From the NCBI RefSeq assembly GCF_000012845.1, contig NC_009615.1, positions 2,571,501-2,635,500 of the forward strand: a DNA stretch of 64,000 nt, read 5' to 3'. Positions 38,550-46,292 of the stretch are shown one piece after another (the stretch's first letter is position 1; the number at the start of each line of letters is the position of its first letter). The translations under genes were made by a program, and so were the position numbers. Origin of the DNA: Parabacteroides distasonis ATCC 8503. GTDB lineage: Bacteria > Bacteroidota > Bacteroidia > Bacteroidales > Tannerellaceae. The notes below the pieces were generated by a model. The model had not been told where the DNA came from, did no database searches, and saw only the letters and a list, made by a program, of their open reading frames with translations.

Positions 38550-39215
38550 TCACCTGAATCTTTTTGTCAGGACCACAGCTGCTAACTGAGGGCGATGAGC
38601 TATAAAACTCAAACCCATTAGCGCTACATCTACAAAAAAATCTTGGACTTGCTTACTATGGGATTTCCCAGTTTTACACCAGCTAACAAAATGTTCACAA
38701 TTATTGCTTACAAGATTGTATTCGCCAAAATCTATAAAGCCTGCAAACACTAACAAAGCCCTATTCCGAGCAATAATCCTGCTATTTAAATCTTCATGCT
38801 TAGAATCTACTCTTTTAAGCTTACTATTCCACTTCTGAAATGCCCGATTGCTTACTTCATGTAAGTCTTCCTTTATTATATGTGGAACAGATAGAGTATC
38901 ACCTCTAGAGAAATGAATAACATGTTCTTCTTCGATAACTATCAAATGATGCATAGCAGGAAAGAGACCACCTATCATAAACCGATGCTGGTATTGTTGT
39001 CCTATTTTAGATTGATGAAACATTTTAAAAAAAGTTTCGTTGCCAACCATGCAAATCAAAGCAAAATCGTCACCAAAAACACTTCGTAATTCAACTAGTG
39101 CTGGCATTGCTTTACCTTTTCCTTTACTATAGAAATAAGAGGCATTATTATAAGCAATAGACCTATTCATAATTAAACTGTGGCGTGTATTCATATATCT
39201 CTGCATTGATTGCAA
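38550..39215 (-). CDS. LRAT-like (NlpC/P60 superfamily) protein
   Basis: 221 residues. The last ~140 contain an LRAT-type pattern: AMHHLIVIEEEHVIHFSRGD (His followed by the 'VIHF' strand) and, 80 residues later, VSNNCEHFVSWCKTG with the NCEHFV nucleophile motif. Known members are thiol acyltransferases or hydrolases. The first ~80 residues are of unknown type. The ORF start overlaps the upstream small ORF by 53 bp; later ATGs (such as MNTRH) could be the true start. AT-rich; sits between the phosphatase and the TviB-type gene. Confidence 0.65.
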   Translation of the reverse strand: MQSMQRYMNTRHSLIMNRSIAYNNASYFYSKGKGKAMPALVELRSVFGDDFALICMVGNETFFKMFHQSKIGQQYQHRFMIGGLFPAMHHLIVIEEEHVIHFSRGDTLSVPHIIKEDLHEVSNRAFQKWNSKLKRVDSKHEDLNSRIIARNRALLVFAGFIDFGEYNLVSNNCEHFVSWCKTGKSHSKQVQDFFVDVALMGLSFIAHRPQLAAVVLTKRFR

Positions 39216-39420
39216 ATCTTTTAACTGAAACCTTCTCTATACTAAAGAATATCAAAGAAGCCATTTTGAAACATCGTTGAAATATTACTTCTCCCTCAGC
39301 ATATATAGCAAATTGATACCTGTTGGATGAATATTTTGCAACAATAGGAGTTCCAAAAGCAATATGCTGCAATGAAGATTTATTAATCATTTCATGATTC
39401 CTCAAAAAATCACCAAACAT
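39163..39420 (-). CDS. Small LRAT-N-terminal-like protein
   Basis: 85 residues. HIAFGTPIVAKYSSNRYQFA followed by IYAEGEVIFQR resembles the first strands of an LRAT fold (G-x-hydrophobic entry, then 'hxhIYhGdGxVIHF'), but the catalytic histidine is replaced by glutamine (YQF). It overlaps the full LRAT-like gene in another frame. It could be a partner, a degenerate first domain separated by a frameshift, or chance. Confidence 0.4.
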   Translation of the reverse strand: MFGDFLRNHEMINKSSLQHIAFGTPIVAKYSSNRYQFAIYAEGEVIFQRCFKMASLIFFSIEKVSVKRFAINAEIYEYTPQFNYE

Positions 39421-39445
39421 AAGAATAGTTTAAAATACATCAATT

Positions 39446-39803
39446 AGGCGCACTCCGCATGGCAGACATCGACCGCTACCATCGCTCCCTCGGTTGGCTG
39501 GGCTGCGGCTACCATTATGTGATTCCTACAGACGGCACCATCGAAGCGGGCAGACCCGAAGAAATGATTGGAGCACATTGCAAGAACCATAACCGTCATT
39601 CCATCGGGGTATGCTATATCGGTGGTTTGGCTGCCGATGGCAAAACTCCTATGGACACCCGAACACCTGCCCAAAAGAAGGCTTTGGAACGGTTGCTTGC
39701 GGACTTGCACCGCAGATTCCCTAAAGCATTGATTGTGGGTCATCACGATTTGGAACCTACAAAAGCATGCCCCTGTTTTTCAGTGGCAAGTCTTCGATTT
39801 TAG
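39446..39803 (+). pseudogene. Truncated N-acetylmuramoyl-L-alanine amidase
   Basis: Open frame on the strand opposite the operon. It matches the middle of T7-lysozyme-type amidases used in Bacteroidales: ADIDRYHRSLGWLGCGYHYV, RPEEMIGAHCKNHNRHSIGV, DTRTPAQKKAL and VGHHDLEPTKACPCF. The start of the enzyme, including the 'IIIHCSAT' zinc-ligand block, is missing; the frame opens at about 39446 after an unrelated stop. The end diverges right after ACPCF, where it overlaps the phosphatase 3' end. Zinc ligand and catalysis are therefore lost. Confidence 0.75.
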
Positions 39804-40530
39804 TTGACTTCCTCGCTATGGTTGTTTCCCAAGCTGCAAGACAATGAGTGTCACTGCCAGTCAAGTAATAGAAGCCGTTCTTCAACAGCCATTCGGCTTT
39901 CTTTTTGACTTCCGACCCGTAGCCACCAACGATGCTGGACAAATTGAGCTGGAAGAGTACGTTCATCCCTTTCAGTTGCCGGTAATCACTTTCATCCATA
40001 TACACATACCGTTCGGGATGTGCCAGGACGGGGACATAGCCTTTCGACTTGATGCGGAGCAGGATGTTGTTCAACCCCATCGGTGGGTTAAAATAAGAGG
40101 TTTCCACCAACAGGTGTTTCCCTTCCTTCCCCAAAGGAAGCAGGTCATTCTTCGCGAGCCGCTCTTCAAACAGGTTGTCGAGCATGTTTTCCGCAGCAAG
40201 GTGAAGAGTGATTTTGCCTTGATAGGCGGCATTCAGTTCCATAAACCGTTGTTTCAAATCCTCCGTACGGTTCGAAATGTCCTCCATGATGTGGGGTGTC
40301 AGCCAAACCTCGCTGATACCCAACTCCTCATAATGGGAGAGAACTTGCAAGGATTCCTGCATCGTCTGCACCCCGTCGTCCACACCCGGCAGGATGTGCG
40401 AATGCCAGTCGGTAAACCCCTCGAATATACCGCTATCTTTCAGTGGGATACGTTTCCTAAAACACCACACGACAATGTCTGTTTTTTGTATAGGATATCT
40501 ATTTTTTTTAATTATTTGACAACCAACCAT
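39757..40530 (-). CDS. CpsB/CapC-type tyrosine phosphatase
   Basis: 257 residues, PHP-fold metal-dependent phosphatase. FTDWHSHILPGVDDGVQT provides the first metal ligands, VWLTPHIMED, HLAAENMLDN, VLAHPERYVYM and LTGSDTHCLA the rest. It is expected to dephosphorylate the C-terminal tyrosines of the Wzc-like kinase, its direct upstream neighbour, thereby controlling chain length or export. Its C-terminus (IEDLPLKNRGMLL) reads into the truncated amidase, so the end may not be original. Confidence 0.9.
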   Translation of the reverse strand: MVGCQIIKKNRYPIQKTDIVVWCFRKRIPLKDSGIFEGFTDWHSHILPGVDDGVQTMQESLQVLSHYEELGISEVWLTPHIMEDISNRTEDLKQRFMELNAAYQGKITLHLAAENMLDNLFEERLAKNDLLPLGKEGKHLLVETSYFNPPMGLNNILLRIKSKGYVPVLAHPERYVYMDESDYRQLKGMNVLFQLNLSSIVGGYGSEVKKKAEWLLKNGFYYLTGSDTHCLAAWETTIARKSTKIEDLPLKNRGMLL

Positions 40531-42951
40531 TTACCCCCCCCGTTTTTTATCCGAGCCATAATGGTATCCCGAACCGTAACCGTAGTGATAACCATAGCGG
40601 TAGCCGTAACGGTATCCGTAGCGACCACCGCTTCCCTCGGTTCCATTCAGGATCAGGGACATGTTCTTGTATTTCTTCTCCTCGTAGATTTTCTCCAGTT
40701 CAGCAAGCATACTCCGTTCAAGTAATCCTGCACGAACCACGAAAATGGTACGGTCTGCCAGCTTCTCGATAATCTGCGTGTCGGCCACCAGTTCGATGGG
40801 CGGACAGTCGATCAGCACATAGTCGTATTGCCCCCTTACGGTATCTATCACCTGCTTCAGGCGTTCGTCGAACAATAGTTCCGTTGGGTTGGGAGGAATC
40901 GTCCCCACGGGTAGTATATCCATAGATTTTTGCTTCGGATCGGATACGATGATTTCGTTCAGGTTATCGATACTGCCTCCCAAATAGTCGCTCAATCCCC
41001 TGGCAGGAGAGTCGATATAGGATGACGCAGATCCGTGACGCAGGTCACCGTCGATTACCAGCACTTTCTTCCCTTTGATGGCAAAGCTCACGGCGATGTT
41101 CATGGTCAGGAACGATTTGCCGCTGCCCGGATTGAACGAGGTCACGATAATGACATTCGATGTCTTGTCCTTGCCGGTCATAAACTCCAGGTTGGTACGC
41201 AATACGCGGAATGCCTCGTTGATGATGTCACGGCTACCCTCCTTGACGACAACGGCCTTGACTTCCTGTGGCTTCTTTCCGAATATCCCTTTCTTCTTTC
41301 TTGTGAACAGCGGAATCTCACCGATGAACGGCACGGTCACGTTTTCCAGGTCTTTTCTTCCCCGTACACGGGTATTCATGTTCTCGCGCATGAAGATGAT
41401 GACTACCGGAATGAGCAGCCCCAGAGCAAATGCGACCATAAAGATGTTTTTGCGTACAGGAGATGTCGGCAACATACTGCCGTGCGGTGGAGTGACAATG
41501 CGGGTATTATAGGCCGTAAATGCTTGCGAGAGTTCGTTCTCCTCGCGTTTTTGCAGCAGGAACAGGTAAAGAGCCTCCTTTACCTTCTGCTGGCGTTCCA
41601 CCGAAAGCAGGTATTTGGCCTGTGTAGGGTTGGCCGCTATACGTGATGTTGTCTGTTGCTCCGTCTGCCGCAAACTTTTTATCTGCGAATTCAAGGTTAC
41701 TATCTGATTGTCGATAGACCTGATTATCGCCCCACGCATGGATGCCAGAGCCTGATCCATATCCACGACCAGCGGATTTTCTGCGCTGCTGTTCGCAACC
41801 AGGCTGTTACGCTGCAACAGTTGTTTGTTGTATTCGGCGATCTGCGATTCAATATTGGCACTTTCTATGCCGGAGTTGGCCGGAAGCAATTGAGTGCGGT
41901 TGGCATCGTTGGCTAAATAGTTCCGGATATAGCGGGTCATGTAGAGCTGGTTGTTCAAGGCCAGGATCTGTGCGTTGGTCTGACTACTCTGCGCCATGTA
42001 CATGCTCGATGCCGCCTGCACGTCGGGTAACAGGTGTTCTGACTTGTAGGAGGAAATATCCTCGTCCACGTTCCCCAGCTCCTGTTCGATTACGCCCAGA
42101 CGCTCATTGATGAACATTGAGGTACTGACAGCGATCTGGTTCTTGTCCTTCACCCAGTTCTCGTTATAAACGGAAATCAACATGCTCAATACATCTTCCG
42201 CCCGCTGAGTGGAGTTATCCTTTAGGGACAAGTCTATAACCGACGCTTTCTCATTATTCAATGAAATGGACAGATTGGACGAGTAGGAGTTTACAGCATT
42301 ATACAAACTGGATTTGCTTATATACAATATATATGCCTCGCCTTTCACGTAATTGGGTGTTGTATGGATAATGATTTTTCCCAATGGTGTAGGAATGGAG
42401 TCAAGCAAGCTTCCCTTTATATCCTTTCCGTCAAGCTCCGTCCCGTTACGTGTGAAGTCGGATAGGAATAACGTGCCGTCCGGCTGTACTTCCAGCGTAA
42501 AACCGGCTGATTCATTTTCAGGCAAGTCACTTATCGTTACATCCACTGGTAATGTCAGTCCATAGGCCACCTTACGGTGGAATTTTCCCGGAACGAAGTA
42601 ATTCATATCCAAACGCAACCGTTTAACCACCTCGGTCATTAAAGCCGGCGACTGAAAGGTGATGAGTTCGTTATTCACATTTGTTCCGGATTGGAACAGC
42701 CCAAACTCCGAGAAGGATTCCAGATCCGAGGAAACCGACTTGCCTTTGGAATCTTCCTTGATCAATACCGAAGCGGTACGTGTATATACGGCAGGGGTAC
42801 GTAACAGATGGACGGTAGCGGCACCGACCGTTACCACTAAAGACAAGACGAACCACTGCCACTTCGCAAGGCACAGGAACAACAGATCCTGTATCCGCAG
42901 GAAATCATCTTGCTGTCCCGGTTTTGTATTTTTTGGGTTTATAGTCATCAT
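40531..42951 (-). CDS. wzc: Wzc-like polysaccharide copolymerase / tyrosine autokinase
   Basis: 806 residues: an N-terminal Wzz domain with a first membrane helix (WFVLSLVVTVGAATVHLL), a long periplasmic coiled-coil region, a second membrane helix (FMVAFALGLLIPVVIIFM) near 510 and a cytoplasmic kinase. The kinase has Walker A SFNPGSGKSFLTMN, Walker A' VLVIDGDLRHGS and Walker B VLIDCPP. The C-terminus is a tyrosine cluster (YGYRYGYRYGYHYGYGSGYH), the usual autophosphorylation tail. It is followed directly by the phosphatase gene. Confidence 0.94.
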   Translation of the reverse strand: MMTINPKNTKPGQQDDFLRIQDLLFLCLAKWQWFVLSLVVTVGAATVHLLRTPAVYTRTASVLIKEDSKGKSVSSDLESFSEFGLFQSGTNVNNELITFQSPALMTEVVKRLRLDMNYFVPGKFHRKVAYGLTLPVDVTISDLPENESAGFTLEVQPDGTLFLSDFTRNGTELDGKDIKGSLLDSIPTPLGKIIIHTTPNYVKGEAYILYISKSSLYNAVNSYSSNLSISLNNEKASVIDLSLKDNSTQRAEDVLSMLISVYNENWVKDKNQIAVSTSMFINERLGVIEQELGNVDEDISSYKSEHLLPDVQAASSMYMAQSSQTNAQILALNNQLYMTRYIRNYLANDANRTQLLPANSGIESANIESQIAEYNKQLLQRNSLVANSSAENPLVVDMDQALASMRGAIIRSIDNQIVTLNSQIKSLRQTEQQTTSRIAANPTQAKYLLSVERQQKVKEALYLFLLQKREENELSQAFTAYNTRIVTPPHGSMLPTSPVRKNIFMVAFALGLLIPVVIIFMRENMNTRVRGRKDLENVTVPFIGEIPLFTRKKKGIFGKKPQEVKAVVVKEGSRDIINEAFRVLRTNLEFMTGKDKTSNVIIVTSFNPGSGKSFLTMNIAVSFAIKGKKVLVIDGDLRHGSASSYIDSPARGLSDYLGGSIDNLNEIIVSDPKQKSMDILPVGTIPPNPTELLFDERLKQVIDTVRGQYDYVLIDCPPIELVADTQIIEKLADRTIFVVRAGLLERSMLAELEKIYEEKKYKNMSLILNGTEGSGGRYGYRYGYRYGYHYGYGSGYHYGSDKKRGG

Positions 42952-42964
42952 ATCTGATTCTATG

Positions 42965-43756
42965 TTATTTTACGATCAACACGGTAATGGTGGTCAGCAA
43001 TGAGGCCAACGACATCCAGAAGGAGGCAGAACGGACGTTATTGCCGTTGACAGTCGCCTGCCGTGCTTTCATCGAGTTGGGTTCCACATAAACGATATCG
43101 TTCTGCTGCAGATAATACACGGGAGAGGCATAAAGGTCATATCCCGAATTCAGGTTGACCTGATACAAGGTCTGTTTGCCGTTTTCCTCCCGTTGTACCA
43201 AGACATTCTCCCGTTTCCCGTAGACGGTAAGGTCTCCGGCCATGCTTAAAGCGTCCAAAAGCGTCAGCTTGTCCTTGTCGATATTGAAACGTCCGGGGTT
43301 GGCAACCTCACCCAACACGGAAACGGTCAGGTTCATGAACTCAACTGTAACAACGGGGTCTTTCACGAGATTCTTCGAAACCAGTTCCTCTTTTATATAC
43401 GAGGCGATTTCCTCGCGTGTCATTCCCGCCACATGGATATGCCCCAACACTGGAAAATCGATATCTCCATCCTTGTTGATCGTATATCCTGATATCCCCT
43501 GGCTATTGGATGTTCCCGATGCCGTACCGATCTGCCTGGATATGATCGGAAGATTGAAAAGGTTCATCAACAAGGGGTCCTTGCTGTTGACCAGTATTGA
43601 GATCTTGTCTTCGGGACGCACCCGGATTTCCAGCGGGTTCAAGACTTGCTCTGCGGTACCCGGTTTCAGGTCCGTGAAATAAGCGACTTCCGGTGTGGCA
43701 CATGATCCCAGCAGGAAAGCCACGGTCAATAAGAATAAAATGTATCTGATTTTCAT
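42965..43756 (-). CDS. wza: Wza-like polysaccharide export lipoprotein
   Basis: 263 residues. Lipoprotein signal ILFLLTVAFLLGSC (lipobox cysteine at about 19), a polysaccharide export domain (NPLEIRVRPEDKISILVNSK, YTINKDGDIDFPVLGHIHVA) and an SLBB part (VSVLGEVANPGRFNIDKDKL). It is much shorter than E. coli Wza, the common Bacteroidetes form. It should form the outer membrane channel partner for the Wzc-like protein. Confidence 0.93.
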   Translation of the reverse strand: MKIRYILFLLTVAFLLGSCATPEVAYFTDLKPGTAEQVLNPLEIRVRPEDKISILVNSKDPLLMNLFNLPIISRQIGTASGTSNSQGISGYTINKDGDIDFPVLGHIHVAGMTREEIASYIKEELVSKNLVKDPVVTVEFMNLTVSVLGEVANPGRFNIDKDKLTLLDALSMAGDLTVYGKRENVLVQREENGKQTLYQVNLNSGYDLYASPVYYLQQNDIVYVEPNSMKARQATVNGNNVRSASFWMSLASLLTTITVLIVK

Positions 43757-43769
43757 ATTTTATTGATTT

Positions 43770-44891
43770 TTATTTGTTGGTTTTCTGTTCCGATTGAAGT
43801 TGTCCGATAGATTTCGTCAGCCTGATGTTGGCAAGAGTCCATATCAGGATATCGCCCAGCACGATCCAGTTCACATTGAGATAAAGGGACAGAAGAATAT
43901 TGAACAGTATGAATATAGTTGACACGGAAACAATGATAATCATGGCATTGCGCTGCTTTATTCCGAGAGCAAGCAGCTTATGGTGGATATGATTCTTGTC
44001 CGGCAGGAACGGGTTCTTCCCGTTGCGTACCCGATGCAGGTAGACTCGGACCACGTCGCAGCAAGGAGCCAGCAGGGGTGAGAAAGCCAGCACCATCGGG
44101 TTTATATATCCTGTATTATCATCCGTTCCGCACATAATTAGTTTGAGACTGAGAAAACAGAGCATCATGCCGACGGTCAGGCTACCCGTGTCGCCCATGA
44201 AGATCTTCCGGCCATGTTCGGGATTTCCGAAAACATTGTAATAGAAGAACGATACCAACACTCCCAATGTGGCGAACGCCAGTATGGCATAGACATACTG
44301 GTGGAGCATGAAAAAAGTCAGACCGTAAAACAGGCAGGCGACACCGCATAGCCCGGAAGCCAATCCGTCAATGCCGTCAATCAGATTGATGGCATTGATG
44401 ATGAAGACCACGATTAAAATGGTCAAGGGATACCCTAACCATAACGGCACCACATGAATGCCTAGGATACCGTATAGGTTGTTGATATATACCCCACCGG
44501 CGATAAGCATCACGCCGCACAGAATCTGGATGACAAACTTGGCACGATAACGGATGCCGATCAGGTCATCGGCCATGCCAACCAGATATAGTACCATGAT
44601 GGAGCAGAAAGCAAAAGCCAAAGGCCGTACATCGTTTCCGATTTCAGACAACATTTCCGAATGTCCCAGTACCATATTGATTCCCAGTAATAAGGCTATT
44701 GTGAAAAAGACTACCGGCTTGAACGCGATACCACCCAATCGGGGCACCGCACAATGATGTATCTTCCGTTCATCGGGAAGGTCGAACAGCTGTTTGCGAA
44801 AAGCGATTAGCAGAATCTGGGGAATGACGATACCCGCACAGAGAACACAAAGCAAAAATGCCAGTGAACAATTTACAATCCAAAAATACAT
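43770..44891 (-). CDS. WecA/MraY-like undecaprenyl-phosphate sugar-phosphate transferase
   Basis: 373 residues with about ten membrane segments. Conserved polar motifs of the polyprenyl-phosphate glycosyltransferase family 4: DERKIHHCAVPRLGGIAF, GMADDLIGIRYR (DD), INLIDGIDGLASG, FMGDTGSLTVG and PDKNHIHHKLLALG (HIHH). It should start each repeat unit by moving a sugar-1-phosphate onto undecaprenyl phosphate. Second gene of the operon, 62 bp after upxY. Confidence 0.93.
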   Translation of the reverse strand: MYFWIVNCSLAFLLCVLCAGIVIPQILLIAFRKQLFDLPDERKIHHCAVPRLGGIAFKPVVFFTIALLLGINMVLGHSEMLSEIGNDVRPLAFAFCSIMVLYLVGMADDLIGIRYRAKFVIQILCGVMLIAGGVYINNLYGILGIHVVPLWLGYPLTILIVVFIINAINLIDGIDGLASGLCGVACLFYGLTFFMLHQYVYAILAFATLGVLVSFFYYNVFGNPEHGRKIFMGDTGSLTVGMMLCFLSLKLIMCGTDDNTGYINPMVLAFSPLLAPCCDVVRVYLHRVRNGKNPFLPDKNHIHHKLLALGIKQRNAMIIIVSVSTIFILFNILLSLYLNVNWIVLGDILIWTLANIRLTKSIGQLQSEQKTNK

Positions 44892-44953
44892 ATATTCAGA
44901 TATTGTTTTTTATTTGCGTAAAACCGTGAATGAGGATTCCAGACTTTTCCATA

Positions 44954-45514
44954 TCAGGAAATGACTTCAATCAAATCGGGATGAACCTCAGCCGATATCC
45001 CCATAATCCCCTCAAGCATTACGACCACTCGGCGGTTGCGTTTCCCTTTTACCCGCATAAACACACCCTTAACTCCATCAAGCTTGCCGCCGTGAATACA
45101 TACACGGGTACCTTTCCGTACGTCGATTTCATCCGGCTTATAATAGGCCGTATCCTTCTCATGCAGGGAAGCTATTTGGATGAAACTGTCCATCTGGTCG
45201 TCCGGCACGGTGATATATTCCATACCCGTGCTTTTTTCCCACATGGCGAATTGCAGGAAGTTGTACCGTTTCTTGAATTCGGTGATCTGCGAGTGGCTGG
45301 CGTGGACGAAAACCAGACTCGGTATGACCGGCACTAGCCTTGTCGACTTCACCCCGTGGTAAGTCCTTACGGCGTAATGTTTCGGAATGAAATATTCTAG
45401 ACCGTATTCCTTGTCCTTCAGCCTGTCCTCCGCCATTTTCTCATTCTTGTAGGCGCGCATGACGAACCAGCGGACCTGCTTTTTTTCTTCCGCCGTAGAA
45501 AAACTCATACCCAT
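44954..45514 (-). CDS. upxY: UpxY-family transcription antiterminator
   Basis: 186 residues. NGN domain start RWFVMRAYKNEKMAEDRLKD, followed by LEYFIPKHYAVRTYHG and a conserved SLVFVHASH strand; the C-terminal KOW segment is RKGTRVCIHGGKLDGVKGVF. UpxY proteins prevent premature termination in the leader of their own capsule operon. It is the promoter-proximal gene, as in Bacteroides. No upxZ-like gene follows it. The leader between the first inverted repeat and the start codon is 168 bp. Confidence 0.93.
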   Translation of the reverse strand: MGMSFSTAEEKKQVRWFVMRAYKNEKMAEDRLKDKEYGLEYFIPKHYAVRTYHGVKSTRLVPVIPSLVFVHASHSQITEFKKRYNFLQFAMWEKSTGMEYITVPDDQMDSFIQIASLHEKDTAYYKPDEIDVRKGTRVCIHGGKLDGVKGVFMRVKGKRNRRVVVMLEGIMGISAEVHPDLIEVIS

Positions 45515-45682
45515 ATTGCCGGGACTATTTTATAGGTGAGGATATACCCCTAGTTCATGCCAATTCGTATATTGGTATGTATTACAACGGATTACATTTC
45601 CTTTATTCATAATATCCACTGTCAGTCCCATACTTTTGACAAAGTGTACAGACCTCATTTCCGGGGCTTCTGCCGCTACTTC

Positions 45683-45890
45683 TCTTGGCAAGAGAAATAT
45701 ACGGGGATCATATTTTACGTAAATGACTGACGGACAGATAGAAATACGGAACGGCATTATGATACTTATCCGACATATGTTAAGCAAATACACTCTGTAT
45801 GAATGTTTTGGTTAATTTTATTACCCGTTTTCTATTGTTTTTTCAATATTTTACGTAACTTTGCGCATTGTAATATTTCTCTTGCCAAGA
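45683..45890. repeat. Invertible cassette 1: 18-bp perfect inverted repeats
   Basis: TCTTGGCAAGAGAAATAT (45683-45700) and its exact complement ATATTTCTCTTGCCAAGA (45873-45890) flank 172 bp. Each repeat is itself near-palindromic: TTCTC-TTGGCAA-GAGAA on the left, TTCTC-TTGCCAA-GAAAA on the right. Arms around a 7-nt spacer are what a tyrosine recombinase needs, and only the central base sets the direction. Confidence 0.85.
45834..45863 (+). promoter_or_regulatory. Promoter in cassette 1 (faces right, OFF)
   Basis: Perfect -7 box TAACTTTG at 45856-45863; ATTG at 45834-45837 as -33 element, 18 nt apart. It points away from upxY. Inversion between the repeats would move the box to about 45717-45710 on the minus strand, giving an upxY leader of about 190 nt. 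Confidence 0.8.
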
Positions 45891-46041
45891 AAACGAGCCG
45901 TATGCTCAACAATTTTTATTGTATTACAAAACGCCTTCAAAATCCATTTTTAAAAACATCCGGTTTTAAATTGTCAATAAGAATATCTCCAACGGTATCC
46001 TGCCGCTGTATTGACAGTTCATGGATCTTTTCCGGTACTTT

Positions 46042-46237
46042 TCTTTTTAAGAGAAATATCGGGAAGGGATAGCATCTGACAATCAGAATTATATATAAAT
46101 CCTGAAAGTGATCTGTTCAACAATCATGCCGGCATTTGAAACATTTTCCTTTGGAGAAAACAGTTTTTTATCATACGGACGGGTACTTTCCCATATTTTG
46201 ATTATCTTTGCAATGTGTAATATTTCTCTTAAAAAGA
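46042..46237. repeat. Invertible cassette 2: 18-bp perfect inverted repeats
   Basis: TCTTTTTAAGAGAAATAT (46042-46059) and its complement ATATTTCTCTTAAAAAGA (46220-46237) flank 160 bp. The arms and the AAATAT flank are the same as in cassette 1, but the spacer is TTTTTAA instead of TTGGCAA. The right side, GTAATATTTCTCTT, is identical in both cassettes. Confidence 0.85.
46203..46210 (+). promoter_or_regulatory. Promoter box in cassette 2 (faces right, OFF)
   Basis: Perfect -7 box TATCTTTG, ending 9 nt before the right repeat, exactly as in cassette 1. The -33 element is weak. Inversion would place the box at about 46076-46069 on the minus strand. Confidence 0.7.
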
Positions 46238-46292
46238 GAAGCAGGAACGGCACAGCCTTTGTCCGTTATTCTACGTGCCGCATCCGTCCCCG

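Larger units (their letters stand above)
45515..46292. promoter_or_regulatory. Capsule control region with two invertible promoter cassettes
   Basis: No protein gene is supported here. The region holds, from left to right, a leader for upxY, invertible cassette 1, a 150-bp AT-rich spacer with a small ACAAT-TTTT-ATTGT hairpin, invertible cassette 2 and a 55-bp tail before the recombinase stop codon. Cassette details are given as separate entries. Confidence 0.85.

Noticed and set aside
45651..45665. CAAAGTGTA as a minus-strand promoter for upxY
   Set aside because: The -7 box would be TACACTTTG, with three bases instead of two between TA and TTTG.
45530..45793. Minus-strand frame of 87 codons in the capsule leader
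   Set aside because: It crosses the cassette 1 repeat, has no family features, and would be broken by inversion.
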